A stretch of DNA of 10,410 nucleotides from an uncultured Thermomicrobiales bacterium. Its GTDB lineage: Bacteria; Chloroflexota; Chloroflexia; Thermomicrobiales; Thermomicrobiaceae. Positions 1 to 6,296 of the stretch are shown here, piece after piece. The stretch covers positions 1-10,410 of the forward strand of contig CALAGB010000279.1 of assembly GCA_937891245.1 (NCBI GenBank). Direction: 5' to 3'. The notes beneath the pieces were generated by a model that saw only the letters and a list, made by a program, of their open reading frames with translations, was not told the DNA's origin and did not search any database. Both the position numbers and the translations under genes were made by a program. Every line of letters begins with the position of its first letter. The first letter of the stretch is position 1.

Positions 1-187
1 GCAGGTCCGCGCCGGCGTAAGCGGGCACGGTCGCGATCGTTGGTGCGCTGGCGCTCGCACTCGGCGCACTTCCGGCGCCGCCGGCCTCCTTGCCGCCGCA
101 GGCCGCCAGCAGCCCGCCCAGGCCAACCAGCCCGCCGACAAACGCCCGGCGGGTAAGTGTCGTTGACATCTTCGAATTTCGCGCCAT
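1..187 (-). CDS. Tat-type lipoprotein, N-terminal fragment
   Basis: Reading from the ATG at 187 leftward gives about 62 residues before the window ends, so the C-terminus is missing. Residues 12-16 read TRRAF, a twin-arginine-type motif. A Gly/Leu/Val hydrophobic stretch follows, then the lipobox LLAAC with the lipidation cysteine at residue 30, then GGK and a Gly/Ala/Ser-rich linker. This is the classic start of an exported, membrane-anchored lipoprotein using the Tat route; many ABC-transporter substrate-binding proteins in Chloroflexota and Actinobacteria begin this way. The mature domain is outside the window, so the substrate is unknown. The start is supported by GAGG about seven bases upstream and an in-frame TGA four codons before the ATG. 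A second ATG at 169 (residue 7) is possible and would still keep the RR motif. Confidence 0.8.
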   Translation of the reverse strand, partial: MARNSKMSTTLTRRAFVGGLVGLGGLLAACGGKEAGGAGSAPSASASAPTIATVPAYAGADL

Positions 188-284
188 ACCGGTTCCTCAA
201 TGCGACTGCAAACGTCGACAACCGTCCTCCTACCACGAACTGTACGACGTGCCGGCCGGTTGAGTTTGGCCAGACGCATGAGGC

Positions 285-665
285 TCAGGTCTCGCCGCTC
301 GAGGACCTGACCGGTAAGCTCACATGACCGGAGCTTCCATACTGAGTCGCTGCAGCCCGGGAAGCCCGCAACGCCTCGACGAACAGTGACGCGTTGAAGA
401 TCGAGTTACTGAAGATGAAATCGAGCGCCCAGACCGCACGTGGAGAGCGAGTCTGCTGGATAATCCACTCTTTTCGCCGCTGGCAGCGATCGGATGAGCC
501 GGTTGCAGATCGACAGTTCGCGCAGCAGATCGACCGACTGATCCAGGCACCAGCTGCCAAAGGTCAAGCCTTGGCCTGGCACCGCGAGCATGTGTGGATC
601 ACCAACCAGTTCCGCGACTGTGATGAAGGCACCGATCGCCTCCTCGACGTCGCAACGTCAGTCCT
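285..665 (-). pseudogene. Possible frameshifted coding remnant
   Basis: No intact gene is convincing between 188 and 688. On the minus strand the stretch about 665-470 reads with G/C-rich third positions in one frame (…VEEAIGAF…AELVGDPHMLA…LLRELS…). From about 470 to 285 a second frame looks equally coding-like (…VWALDFIFSNSIFNASLFVEAL…) and ends at a stop at 285. The two frames are joined near a run of four A (about 472-475) and differ by one base, as expected after a single indel. The first part has a faint resemblance to the tetratricopeptide-like helices of large regulators, but I do not recognise a family and there is no good start codon. A plus-strand ORF over the same bases (394-720, TTG start) is an alternative but looks less natural and runs into the 3' end of the phosphatase gene. 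Confidence 0.25.
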
Positions 666-688
666 GCATATCCGCCCGGCTCGTCCCC

Positions 689-1402
689 TTACCCCACCAT
701 CGCCTCGATCGCCTGGGTGATGGCAGTGGTATCGGATAGATCGGGGAAGACGGCTTCGGGGTGGTGGGCGGTGAGGTCGGCGACACTGTAGCGACCGGTG
801 GCAACGGCGACCGCATTCGCTCGATTTTCGTGGGCGGCCGCGATGTCGCGCGGAGTGTCGCCGATCAGAACGGTTTGTGCGGCGCTGAAGGTATGGCCGA
901 AGTGCGCGGTAGCTTCGTCCCAGGCCGCCTGGACCAGGTGATGCCGTTCGCGGGCCGAATCACCGAAGGCGCCGATCGGGAAGTAGTCGAGGATACCGGC
1001 TGAGGAGAGCTTGACGCGGGCAACTTCGCGCGCGTTGCCGGTCAGCACACCGAGCGCGAACCGCTCGGCACGCAAGCGTTCAGCGATCTCGACGACGCCG
1101 GGCAGGCGCCGTTCGATGCGGCTTTGCTCGGCAATCGCCTCGGCATAGTGCACACCCATCGCGTCGATCATCCTGGCGAGATCGGCATCAATCTCGGCTT
1201 CGCTCAAGCCCTGGCGACTGAGCGCGAGGCGCGCGATCTGACTATCGAGCATCCCGGCCAGCGGCACGCCATCGAGCGTCGCCGGCCGCCCATAGACCTG
1301 CTTCATGGCGGTGACAAAGGCGATCTGATGATCCTTATCGCCCGCTTGAACCAGCGTTCCGTCAATATCGAACAGAATCAGACCGCGCACCTCGGTTCCC
1401 AT
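689..1402 (-). CDS. HAD-superfamily phosphatase (phosphoglycolate phosphatase-like)
   Basis: A 237-residue cytoplasmic haloacid-dehalogenase-fold hydrolase, the normal length for the Gph/PGPase-like group. All four HAD motifs are visible: motif I FDIDGTL (nucleophile Asp12, acid/base Asp14), motif II with Thr121 in GVLTGN, motif III Lys131 in KLSSAGI, and motif IV GDTPRD with Asp182 and Asp186 for magnesium. Residues of about 20-95 form the helical C1-type cap. The expected reaction is hydrolysis of a small phosphate ester such as 2-phosphoglycolate or a sugar phosphate, but the sequence does not fix the substrate. The ATG lies 6 bases after the stop of the M20 peptidase gene, and an AGGGGAG Shine-Dalgarno sequence sits inside the end of that gene, so the two are almost certainly one operon. 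No defect is seen. Confidence 0.93.
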   Translation of the reverse strand: MGTEVRGLILFDIDGTLVQAGDKDHQIAFVTAMKQVYGRPATLDGVPLAGMLDSQIARLALSRQGLSEAEIDADLARMIDAMGVHYAEAIAEQSRIERRLPGVVEIAERLRAERFALGVLTGNAREVARVKLSSAGILDYFPIGAFGDSARERHHLVQAAWDEATAHFGHTFSAAQTVLIGDTPRDIAAAHENRANAVAVATGRYSVADLTAHHPEAVFPDLSDTTAITQAIEAMVG

Positions 1403-1408
1403 CGTTAA

Positions 1409-2746
1409 TTAGCTCCCCTGTGCGTGACAGTAGCGCGTCACGATCTCGTAAAGCGCACGCGTACCGAATTCGAGATTCGAAATCGAGACTCGTTCATCGT
1501 GCGAGTGCGCCAGCGTCATCTCTTCCGGGTTGTCGCGCGATGGCATGAAGCCATACACCTTGATACCCGGCAGGCTCGCGGCGTCGGTCCCACCGGCGAC
1601 GAGGAAGGGGACGACCGTCGAGCCGGCGTCGATTTCCGCCATCGTGCTGGAGATCGTCTCGAAGAGATCCGACTGCGGGTCCGCCTCGATGCCGCTGGAA
1701 CTGCGCGCCTCCTCGTACTCGACCTCGACGTCATCGCCGATCAGGTCGCGAACCTGCGCCGCGAACGCTGCGGGGTCCTGTCCCGGCAGCACGCGCCCAT
1801 CAACATCGACCGTCACCTCCGAGGGGATGACATTGATGCGGTGGCCGCCATGAATGATCGTCGGCACGGCAGTGTTGCGCGTGGTGGCGTAGAGCGAGCG
1901 CAGCTCCATGTCGCTCAGCGGCAGCTCAGAAAGCGCTTCCCAGGTCGGGTTCGCCAGAATGCGCTGCACCTGCGACTGAGTCGAGCCACCAAGCGATTCG
2001 CCGATCGCGGTGAGCATCCGCTCGACGGTCGCCGTCATGATCGTGGGGAACGTGTGATCGGTGAGCCGCTGGACGGCACGACCGGCACGGCGCATCGCCG
2101 TATCGGAGAGCGGCATCGACGCATGGCCCGGCGCGGCACGGGCGTACAGGCGCATACGGGCGCCACCCTTTTCGCCCGTCTGGCAGAGATAGAAGCGCTT
2201 CCCCTCGATGTCGACGGCACTACCGCCGCCCTCGTTGATCGCGACCTCGGCATCGATCAGATCGCGATGGTTCTCCCACATCCATTCGGCGCCGTAGTGC
2301 CCACCCGCCTCTTCGTCGGCGAACGTCGTCAGAATGAGATCGCGATCGAGCGTTAGCCCGGCCCGCTTGATCATGAGCATGACCATCAGCTCGCAGGCGA
2401 CCAGATCCTTGGTATCGACCGCTCCACGACCCCAAACCTTGCCGTCGACGATCTCGCCGCCGAATGGATCGTGGGTCCATTTGTCCGGCTCGACACTGAC
2501 GACATCGCTGTGCGCCATCAGCATCAGCGGTCGCCCCTGACCGGACCCGGGAATGCGGGCCACGAAGTTCGCACGGCCGGGGGCGCTTTCGAGGATCTTG
2601 CCGTCAATTCCGTCGGCCTGCACCGCCTTCAGCAGGTATTCGGCTGCCTGAATCTCGTTGCCGGGCGGGTTGACGGTATTGAAGCGGATCAGCTGTTGCA
2701 GATGTCCGGTGACCTCGTCACGGACGGCATCCCAGGAAATCGCCAT
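1409..2746 (-). CDS. M20/M25/M40-family metallopeptidase
   Basis: A 445-residue zinc-dependent amidohydrolase of the M20 family (the ArgE/DapE/carboxypeptidase G2/aminoacylase-1 clan), cytoplasmic with no signal peptide. Numbered from the ATG at 2746, the metal and catalytic residues are present: His79 and Asp81 in AHSDVV, bridging Asp111 in GRGAVDTKD, Glu145-Glu146 in FADEEAGG (general base and ligand), Glu172 in INEGGG, and His414 in the C-terminal AHSHDERV. The dimerisation (lid) domain lies at about 195-310, with the PGHAS signature at 206-210. The length and the NPPGNE start resemble general dipeptidase or desuccinylase-like members, so the substrate is probably an N-acylated amino acid or dipeptide. 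A GTG at 2761 could extend the protein by five residues. The ATG at 2746 is preferred because GGGAGGA lies six bases before it. It is the first gene of an operon with the HAD phosphatase. Confidence 0.95.
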   Translation of the reverse strand: MAISWDAVRDEVTGHLQQLIRFNTVNPPGNEIQAAEYLLKAVQADGIDGKILESAPGRANFVARIPGSGQGRPLMLMAHSDVVSVEPDKWTHDPFGGEIVDGKVWGRGAVDTKDLVACELMVMLMIKRAGLTLDRDLILTTFADEEAGGHYGAEWMWENHRDLIDAEVAINEGGGSAVDIEGKRFYLCQTGEKGGARMRLYARAAPGHASMPLSDTAMRRAGRAVQRLTDHTFPTIMTATVERMLTAIGESLGGSTQSQVQRILANPTWEALSELPLSDMELRSLYATTRNTAVPTIIHGGHRINVIPSEVTVDVDGRVLPGQDPAAFAAQVRDLIGDDVEVEYEEARSSSGIEADPQSDLFETISSTMAEIDAGSTVVPFLVAGGTDAASLPGIKVYGFMPSRDNPEEMTLAHSHDERVSISNLEFGTRALYEIVTRYCHAQGS

Positions 2747-2806
2747 ACTCAATCCTCCCACACCGCTGAGCGGCAGAGCCGGCCGCCAGACGGGGCCGGT
2801 CCGTCG

Positions 2807-2835
2807 ATCCTACACGGCCTTCGAGCGCGGCACAA
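2807..2835 (-). promoter_or_regulatory. Sigma-70-type promoter of the M20-HAD operon
   Basis: Read on the minus strand there is TTGTGC (2835-2830), a 17-base spacer and TAGGAT (2812-2807). Initiation would fall near 2800, giving a leader of about 55 bases before the ATG at 2746. The -35 box resembles the TTGTGA found upstream of the trmH gene in this window. It is predicted from sequence only. Confidence 0.55.
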
Positions 2836-2878
2836 ATCTCGCACGTAAAGGCGCGAAGAAGCTGTCATCTTCAACCAG

Positions 2879-2945
2879 AGCGAAGAATCCCCTCCCCGGT
2901 TCCCATTGCATTGCGCTTAAGGAAACGGATGAGGGATTCTTCGCT
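2879..2945. repeat. 13-bp inverted repeat, probable dispersed palindromic element
   Basis: AGCGAAGAATCCC at 2879-2891 is perfectly complementary to GGGATTCTTCGCT at 2933-2945, leaving a 41-base loop. After the right arm comes CTGCGGCCTGGAATGACC. A third, imperfect arm (GCGAGAAATCCC) lies at 2978-2989, against the end of the gtrA-like gene. The GATTCTTCGCTGCG…AATGAC pattern is reminiscent of interspersed palindromes I associate with some high-GC genomes. It sits between the 3' end of the gtrA-like gene and the promoter of the M20 operon, so it could act as a terminator-like or REP-type element. There is no U-tract typical of an intrinsic terminator. Confidence 0.6.
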
Positions 2946-2992
2946 GCGGCCTGGAATGACCGGGGGTGCGCCTCTATGCGAGAAATCCCGCC

Positions 2993-3538
2993 CTAGCGCC
3001 GTGTGCGCGACTCGGGGACGCGGAGCGGCTGGGGAGTCATGCTGGCGGTATGGAGCGACCAGGTCCAGCGGGCATTCGAGAGGTAGTTCCAGCTCATGGC
3101 CATGCCGATGGCAAAGGCGTTCGCCAACAGATATTGCATGCCGAAGCCGTAGGTCAGGACGCCGAGCACGGTCACCGAGACGAGCAGCCCGCCGAGGCCG
3201 AGCACGTTGTAGCGGAGCGCGCGCTGCGGGAACGGAATCTCGCGGCCGGCGTCGCGAAACGTCCAGAGGTTGTTGAAGAAAAAGTTGCTCAATATCGCCG
3301 TTTCGTTGGCCAGCGCAACCGCGATCAGGCGATTGAGGCCGGCTAGTTCGACGAGCGTGATCAGCATCGCGTAGTTCACCAGCACTCCACCGGTGCCGAC
3401 GATGCCGAAGCGGATGATGCGGGCGCCGTGCATTTCACGGGCCGCACCGAGCCAATTCCAGACAATAACGACCGGAGCCTCACGCATTGCGCAACACTCC
3501 GGCTCGCGCCAATCGATCCGGTTCGCCGGGATTGCCAT
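2993..3538 (-). CDS. GtrA-family membrane protein
   Basis: A 181-residue polytopic protein of the GtrA/DPMS family (Pfam PF04138). These small proteins are thought to flip or assist polyprenyl-phosphate-linked sugars across the membrane for cell-surface glycan modification. Four membrane segments are visible at about 41-63, 70-90, 109-130 and 134-155. The family hallmarks are RFGIVGTGG at the start of helix 1, then ANETAILSNFFFNNLWTFRD, a family-typical F-N-x-x-W-T-F, and the matching NYLSNARWTW after helix 4. A basic tail follows. No glycosyltransferase partner is adjacent, so the pathway is unknown. The start is uncertain. The ATG at 3538 has AAGGAG 13 bases upstream, rather far. The ATG at 3487 (residue 18) has GGAG nine bases upstream and gives 164 residues, closer to usual family length. 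Confidence 0.9.
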   Translation of the reverse strand: MAIPANRIDWREPECCAMREAPVVIVWNWLGAAREMHGARIIRFGIVGTGGVLVNYAMLITLVELAGLNRLIAVALANETAILSNFFFNNLWTFRDAGREIPFPQRALRYNVLGLGGLLVSVTVLGVLTYGFGMQYLLANAFAIGMAMSWNYLSNARWTWSLHTASMTPQPLRVPESRTRR

Positions 3539-3542
3539 TCAT
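3480..3542 (-). CDS. Possible 20-residue leader ORF overlapping the gtrA start
   Basis: An ATG at 3542 on the minus strand lies nine bases after AAGGAG, an ideal spacing. It opens a 20-codon ORF (MNGNPGEPDRLARAGVLRNA) ending in TGA at 3482-3480. That stop overlaps the alternative gtrA start ATG at 3487. The arrangement would suit translational coupling of a leader peptide to a gtrA gene starting at residue 18. The peptide has no known match, and the overlap may be coincidence, since the longer gtrA reading frame covers the same bases. Confidence 0.25.
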   Translation of the reverse strand: MNGNPGEPDRLARAGVLRNA

Positions 3543-3764
3543 GCAACACATCTCCTTGACTGCGTCTTCTTGAGCCAACCGGCTCATTTTGGCCATGTTG
3601 CCGCGCCCCGTGCGGTACAACACAGCCTCCTAATCAGGGTTCCCTTTTCAACATACGTGCCCCCGCTTTCGCGCGGTCCTCTTTTTGGGCGTCCTGGGGC
3701 GCCGCCGAGGTGCAATAATGGATGAAATCTCGCGCGATGACCAGGTCAAAACGAGGAGGCAAAT

Positions 3765-4268
3765 GTGGTCTCTGAGACCGATGCGCTGGTGCGTATTCTG
3801 GTCGCCGCCGCACTCGGCGCAGTGCTCGGGTTCGAACGCGAACTGCGCGACAAACCGGCCGGACTCCGCACACACATGCTGGTGGCCGAGGGTGCAGCAC
3901 TCTTCATGGTCGGATCGATCCTCCCGACCCAGGAGTTCGGACACAGCGGAGACTCGGTCTCGATCGACACGACGCGCATTGCATCGACCATTGTGGCCGG
4001 CATCGGCTTTCTTGGCGGTGGTGCCATCCTGCAAACGAAAGATCGCGTCAAAGGGATCACGACCGCCGCCGGCATCTGGGTCGCGGCGGCCATCGGATTG
4101 CTGGCTGGAGCCGGATTCTTCGTGGTGGCGATCGGCGGCACGGTCATCGCGCTCCTGACGCTGCTGCTGCTGGTGCTGCCGGAACGCTGGCTCAGCGCCT
4201 CGGATACCGGGCAATATCACATCAGCCATAACGATCGGAAGCGGAATCGGCCGGAAGGTCCGGATTAG
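3765..4268 (+). CDS. MgtC/SapB-family membrane protein, short form
   Basis: A 167-residue inner-membrane protein of the MgtC/SapB family (PF02308), linked in well-studied members to magnesium-limited growth and to control of the F-ATPase. Hallmarks seen are GFERELRDKPAGLRTHMLV (residues 22-40), the GIGFLGGGAIL helix (79-89) and GITTAAGIWVAAAIGL (97-112). About four or five membrane segments cover residues 7-24, 35-52, 72-92, 99-117 and 119-139. It ends soon after the membrane region, so the C-terminal ACT-like cytosolic domain of longer (about 230-residue) homologues is absent, as in many short members. The start is a GTG, chosen because AGGAGG at 3754-3759 is five bases upstream; an ATG at 3763 is in another frame. 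The last 47 bp overlap the end of the convergent trmH-like gene. The substrate or partner is not known. Confidence 0.92.
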   Translation: MVSETDALVRILVAAALGAVLGFERELRDKPAGLRTHMLVAEGAALFMVGSILPTQEFGHSGDSVSIDTTRIASTIVAGIGFLGGGAILQTKDRVKGITTAAGIWVAAAIGLLAGAGFFVVAIGGTVIALLTLLLLVLPERWLSASDTGQYHISHNDRKRNRPEGPD

Positions 4269-4884
4269 CGCGTCGCTCGCGGCGCAGCCAGGCGTCAAGC
4301 CGGGTTTCGATCTCGCTGTCGGAGAGTCGCGCCTGTTCATACAAGCCGGCAGCGTGCCGCTGGCGCAACGCCTCGTAGAGCGTCACCGCGCAGGCGACCG
4401 AGATATTCAGACTCTGCACCATCCCCATCATCGGAATGATCATCGTCGCATCGGCCGCCTCCGCCGCCTCCGGCGAGACGCCGCGCTGCTCATTCCCGAA
4501 GACGAGCGCGCTCGGCTGCGTCAGATCGAGGTCGAAAAGTTCGAGCCGGTTGTCGTCGAGATGCGTGGCATAGATGGTGAAACCACGCGCCCGCAGCGCC
4601 GCGTAGCAATCGTCGATGCTCTGATGGTCAACGACATTGAGCCAACGCAACGTACCGGCCGAGACAACGCGGCTCAGCTTCGGCCGCTCTTCGACGGTGT
4701 AGATCAGGTGCACGTCACCGATGCCGACCGCCTCGCAACTCCGCAGCACCGCACTGATGTTGTGCGGATCATGGACGTTTTCGAGAACGACCGTCAGATC
4801 GGGCTGGCGCCGTTTGAGAACATCGATCATGCGCTGGCGACGGCGAGGCGTAATCGGACGCAACGGGGATAGATCAGACTTCAT
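4222..4884 (-). CDS. trmH: TrmH-family tRNA/rRNA ribose 2'-O-methyltransferase
   Basis: A 220-residue SPOUT-class enzyme that methylates the ribose 2'-OH of a guanosine using S-adenosylmethionine; TrmH itself makes Gm18 in tRNA. The three SpoU motifs are complete: motif 1 ENVHDPHNISAVLRSCEAVG (35-54, with catalytic Arg48), motif 2 VFGNEQRGVS (128-137) and motif 3 IPMMGMVQSLNISVA (150-164), which form the trefoil knot and SAM pocket. Short N- and C-terminal helical extensions rich in Arg (10-26, 196-206) match TrmH proper and lack the L30-like substrate domain of RlmB, so tRNA is the likelier target. The start at 4884 has no Shine-Dalgarno sequence, but a good promoter ends six bases before it, consistent with a leaderless message. 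It converges on and overlaps mgtC by 47 bp. The alternative is a related SpoU-family rRNA enzyme. Confidence 0.93.
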   Translation of the reverse strand: MKSDLSPLRPITPRRRQRMIDVLKRRQPDLTVVLENVHDPHNISAVLRSCEAVGIGDVHLIYTVEERPKLSRVVSAGTLRWLNVVDHQSIDDCYAALRARGFTIYATHLDDNRLELFDLDLTQPSALVFGNEQRGVSPEAAEAADATMIIPMMGMVQSLNISVACAVTLYEALRQRHAAGLYEQARLSDSEIETRLDAWLRRERRANPDLPADSASDRYG

Positions 4885-4890
4885 GAGCTG

Positions 4891-4919
4891 ATTCTACGGA
4901 GCGCCGCCCACCGTCACAA
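4891..4919 (-). promoter_or_regulatory. trmH promoter, apparently leaderless
   Basis: On the minus strand TTGTGA (4919-4914) is followed by exactly 17 bases and TAGAAT (4896-4891). Only six bases separate the -10 box from the ATG at 4884, so transcription should begin at or within a base or two of the start codon. The absence of any Shine-Dalgarno sequence fits a leaderless transcript. Confidence 0.65.
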
Positions 4920-4983
4920 GGTAGCGGTATCCCGCGAACGATGGTGGCGCGTCGATCGGCGTGTGCGCACTCGACCGACCCCC

Positions 4984-5081
4984 GGTGGTACGCCGCGGTG
5001 TGCCGGTGGCTGGGGCGTCGCCGGCAGCCTGCCCGGGGCCGGCCGGACCTGCGGCGACGCCGCGCTCAGCGGCATACCACC
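4984..5081. repeat. Nested GC-rich palindrome in the trmH-midA divergent region
   Basis: An outer pair, GGTGGTACGCCGC (4984-4996) and GCGGCATACCACC (5069-5081), is complementary at 12 of 13 positions. An inner pair, GGCGTCGCCG (5014-5023) and CGGCGACGCC (5052-5061), is perfect over 10 bp and extends by CAG/CTG after a one-base bulge. The apex (5028-5048) is itself rich in CCGG. Both neighbouring genes appear to start transcription outside this block, so it should lie in neither mRNA. It could be an operator-like structure, a small non-coding RNA, or a relic palindromic element. No protein is encoded convincingly in 4885-5142. Confidence 0.6.
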
Positions 5082-5129
5082 AGCGTTCCTCGTGTCCACA
5101 GTGCCGCGTCGATAGCCACCGGCCGGCGG

Positions 5130-5135
5130 TACAAT
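5130..5135 (+). promoter_or_regulatory. midA -10 box, apparently leaderless
   Basis: TACAAT at 5130-5135 lies seven bases before the ATG at 5143, placing the start of transcription at the start codon. No Shine-Dalgarno sequence precedes the ATG. A -35 box at the right distance is poor (the region 5106-5113 reads GCGTCGAT), so an activator or another sigma factor may be involved. Confidence 0.45.
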
Positions 5136-5142
5136 CGGACGT

Positions 5143-6285
5143 ATGGACAAGGCACGTGCGAATAGCCACCCGGATCTGGTCGACGAACTGCGTACGCGTA
5201 TTGAACGCGAGGGGCGCATCACCTTCGCGCATTTCATGCGAATCGCGCTCTATCATCCAGGATATGGATATTATGTCAATTCAGTGGCGCGGCCAGGGCG
5301 AGGCGGCGATTTTCTGACCGCGCCCGAGGCGCATCCGATCTTTGGCTATACCCTGGCTCGCCAGATCGCACAGATGGCCGACCTGCTCGGGCGTCCGCAG
5401 CCGTTCACCCTGCGCGAGTATGGCGCCGGTGCCGGCACGCTGGCGTTGGCGCTGCTCGAAGGGCTGCACGTCGAGCGGCCGGACCTGCTCCCCACCCTGC
5501 GCTACGAGCCGGTCGAAATCAATCCGGCCCGGTTGAGCGATCTGCGGCGCACGTTGATCGACGATGGATTCGACGTACAACTCGCCGGGCCGAGCGAGAC
5601 GTCACTGACCGGCTGCATTCTCGCGAATGAATTTCTCGACGCGATGCCGGTCCATCGCGTTGTCATGCAGGACGGCGCGCTCGCTGAGCGCTATGTCGTC
5701 TGGCGCGACGGCTGGTTTACCGAGGAAAGCGGGCCGCCCTCCACGCCCGCTCTCGAACACTACCTGGCCGATGGCGGGATCGAACTGGTTGACGGCCAGA
5801 TCGCCGAGATTAACCTGGAAATGACCGATTGGATCGGCACGATCGCCGCCCGACTTGCACGCGGCTACGTGCTGCTCATCGACTACGGCTATCGCGCCGC
5901 GAAGCTCTTCGGGCCGGACTATCGCGATGGCACCCTGCGCGCGTATTATCAACACACGGTGAGCGACGATCCGTTTCGCGCCATCGGCAATCAGGATTTG
6001 ACAGCGCATGTCGATTTCAGCGCGCTCGAACGTTCTGCCCGCGCGCACGGTCTGTACGTACTCGGATTGACGACGCAGGCCGATTTCCTGAGCGGCGCCG
6101 GTATCGGCGAACTGCTGGTTGCGGCCCAGCAATGGGAAGGGATGACGTTCGATGACTATGTCGCGCTCCGTTCGGCCGTCATCCGCATGATCGAGCCGGG
6201 TGCCATGGGCCGCTTCCGCGTACTGATTCTTGGACGCGACGTGCCGGAAAACGAACCATTGATCGGACTTAGCACGACGCTCTAA
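5143..6285 (+). CDS. SAM-dependent methyltransferase, MidA/NDUFAF7 family
   Basis: A 380-residue class I methyltransferase of PF02636. The mitochondrial relative NDUFAF7 (MidA) dimethylates an arginine of a complex I subunit; the bacterial target is usually unknown. Family blocks in order: ITFAHFMRIALYHPGYGYY (26-44), GDFLTAPEAHPIFG (55-68), the SAM loop EYGAGAGTLA (92-101; commonly EIGAGSGTLA), YEPVEINP with acidic Glu125, ANEFLDAMPVHR (161-172), LLIDYGY (244-250) and NQDLTAHVDF (283-292). The length is normal and no block is missing. The start fits a -10 box seven bases upstream and there is no ribosome site, so the message may be leaderless. The redoxin-like gene begins 12 bases after its stop and is very likely co-transcribed. 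The function in this organism is inferred from the family; no complex I genes lie in the window. Confidence 0.92.
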   Translation: MDKARANSHPDLVDELRTRIEREGRITFAHFMRIALYHPGYGYYVNSVARPGRGGDFLTAPEAHPIFGYTLARQIAQMADLLGRPQPFTLREYGAGAGTLALALLEGLHVERPDLLPTLRYEPVEINPARLSDLRRTLIDDGFDVQLAGPSETSLTGCILANEFLDAMPVHRVVMQDGALAERYVVWRDGWFTEESGPPSTPALEHYLADGGIELVDGQIAEINLEMTDWIGTIAARLARGYVLLIDYGYRAAKLFGPDYRDGTLRAYYQHTVSDDPFRAIGNQDLTAHVDFSALERSARAHGLYVLGLTTQADFLSGAGIGELLVAAQQWEGMTFDDYVALRSAVIRMIEPGAMGRFRVLILGRDVPENEPLIGLSTTL

Positions 6286-6296
6286 AGGAGGCGAGC

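Noticed and set aside
465..480. Programmed frameshift at the AAAA run joining two minus-strand frames
   Set aside because: The join needs a +1 change, there is no classic slippery heptamer, and no start codon or family supports a working gene; a simple indel is likelier.
394..720. 108-residue plus-strand ORF with a TTG start
   Set aside because: No ribosome site, no recognisable family, and it runs into the 3' end of the phosphatase gene. The minus strand there looks more coding-like.
1424..2356. 310-residue plus-strand ORF opposite the M20 gene
   Set aside because: It is fully antisense to a clear metallopeptidase, is Arg/His-rich and lacks any family pattern; it is a GC-rich shadow frame.
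3543..3764. Magnesium-type (M-box) riboswitch upstream of mgtC
   Set aside because: I looked for the conserved core and did not find it. The leader holds only a five-base GAGCC/GGCTC hairpin at 3572-3585, and the promoter is unclear.
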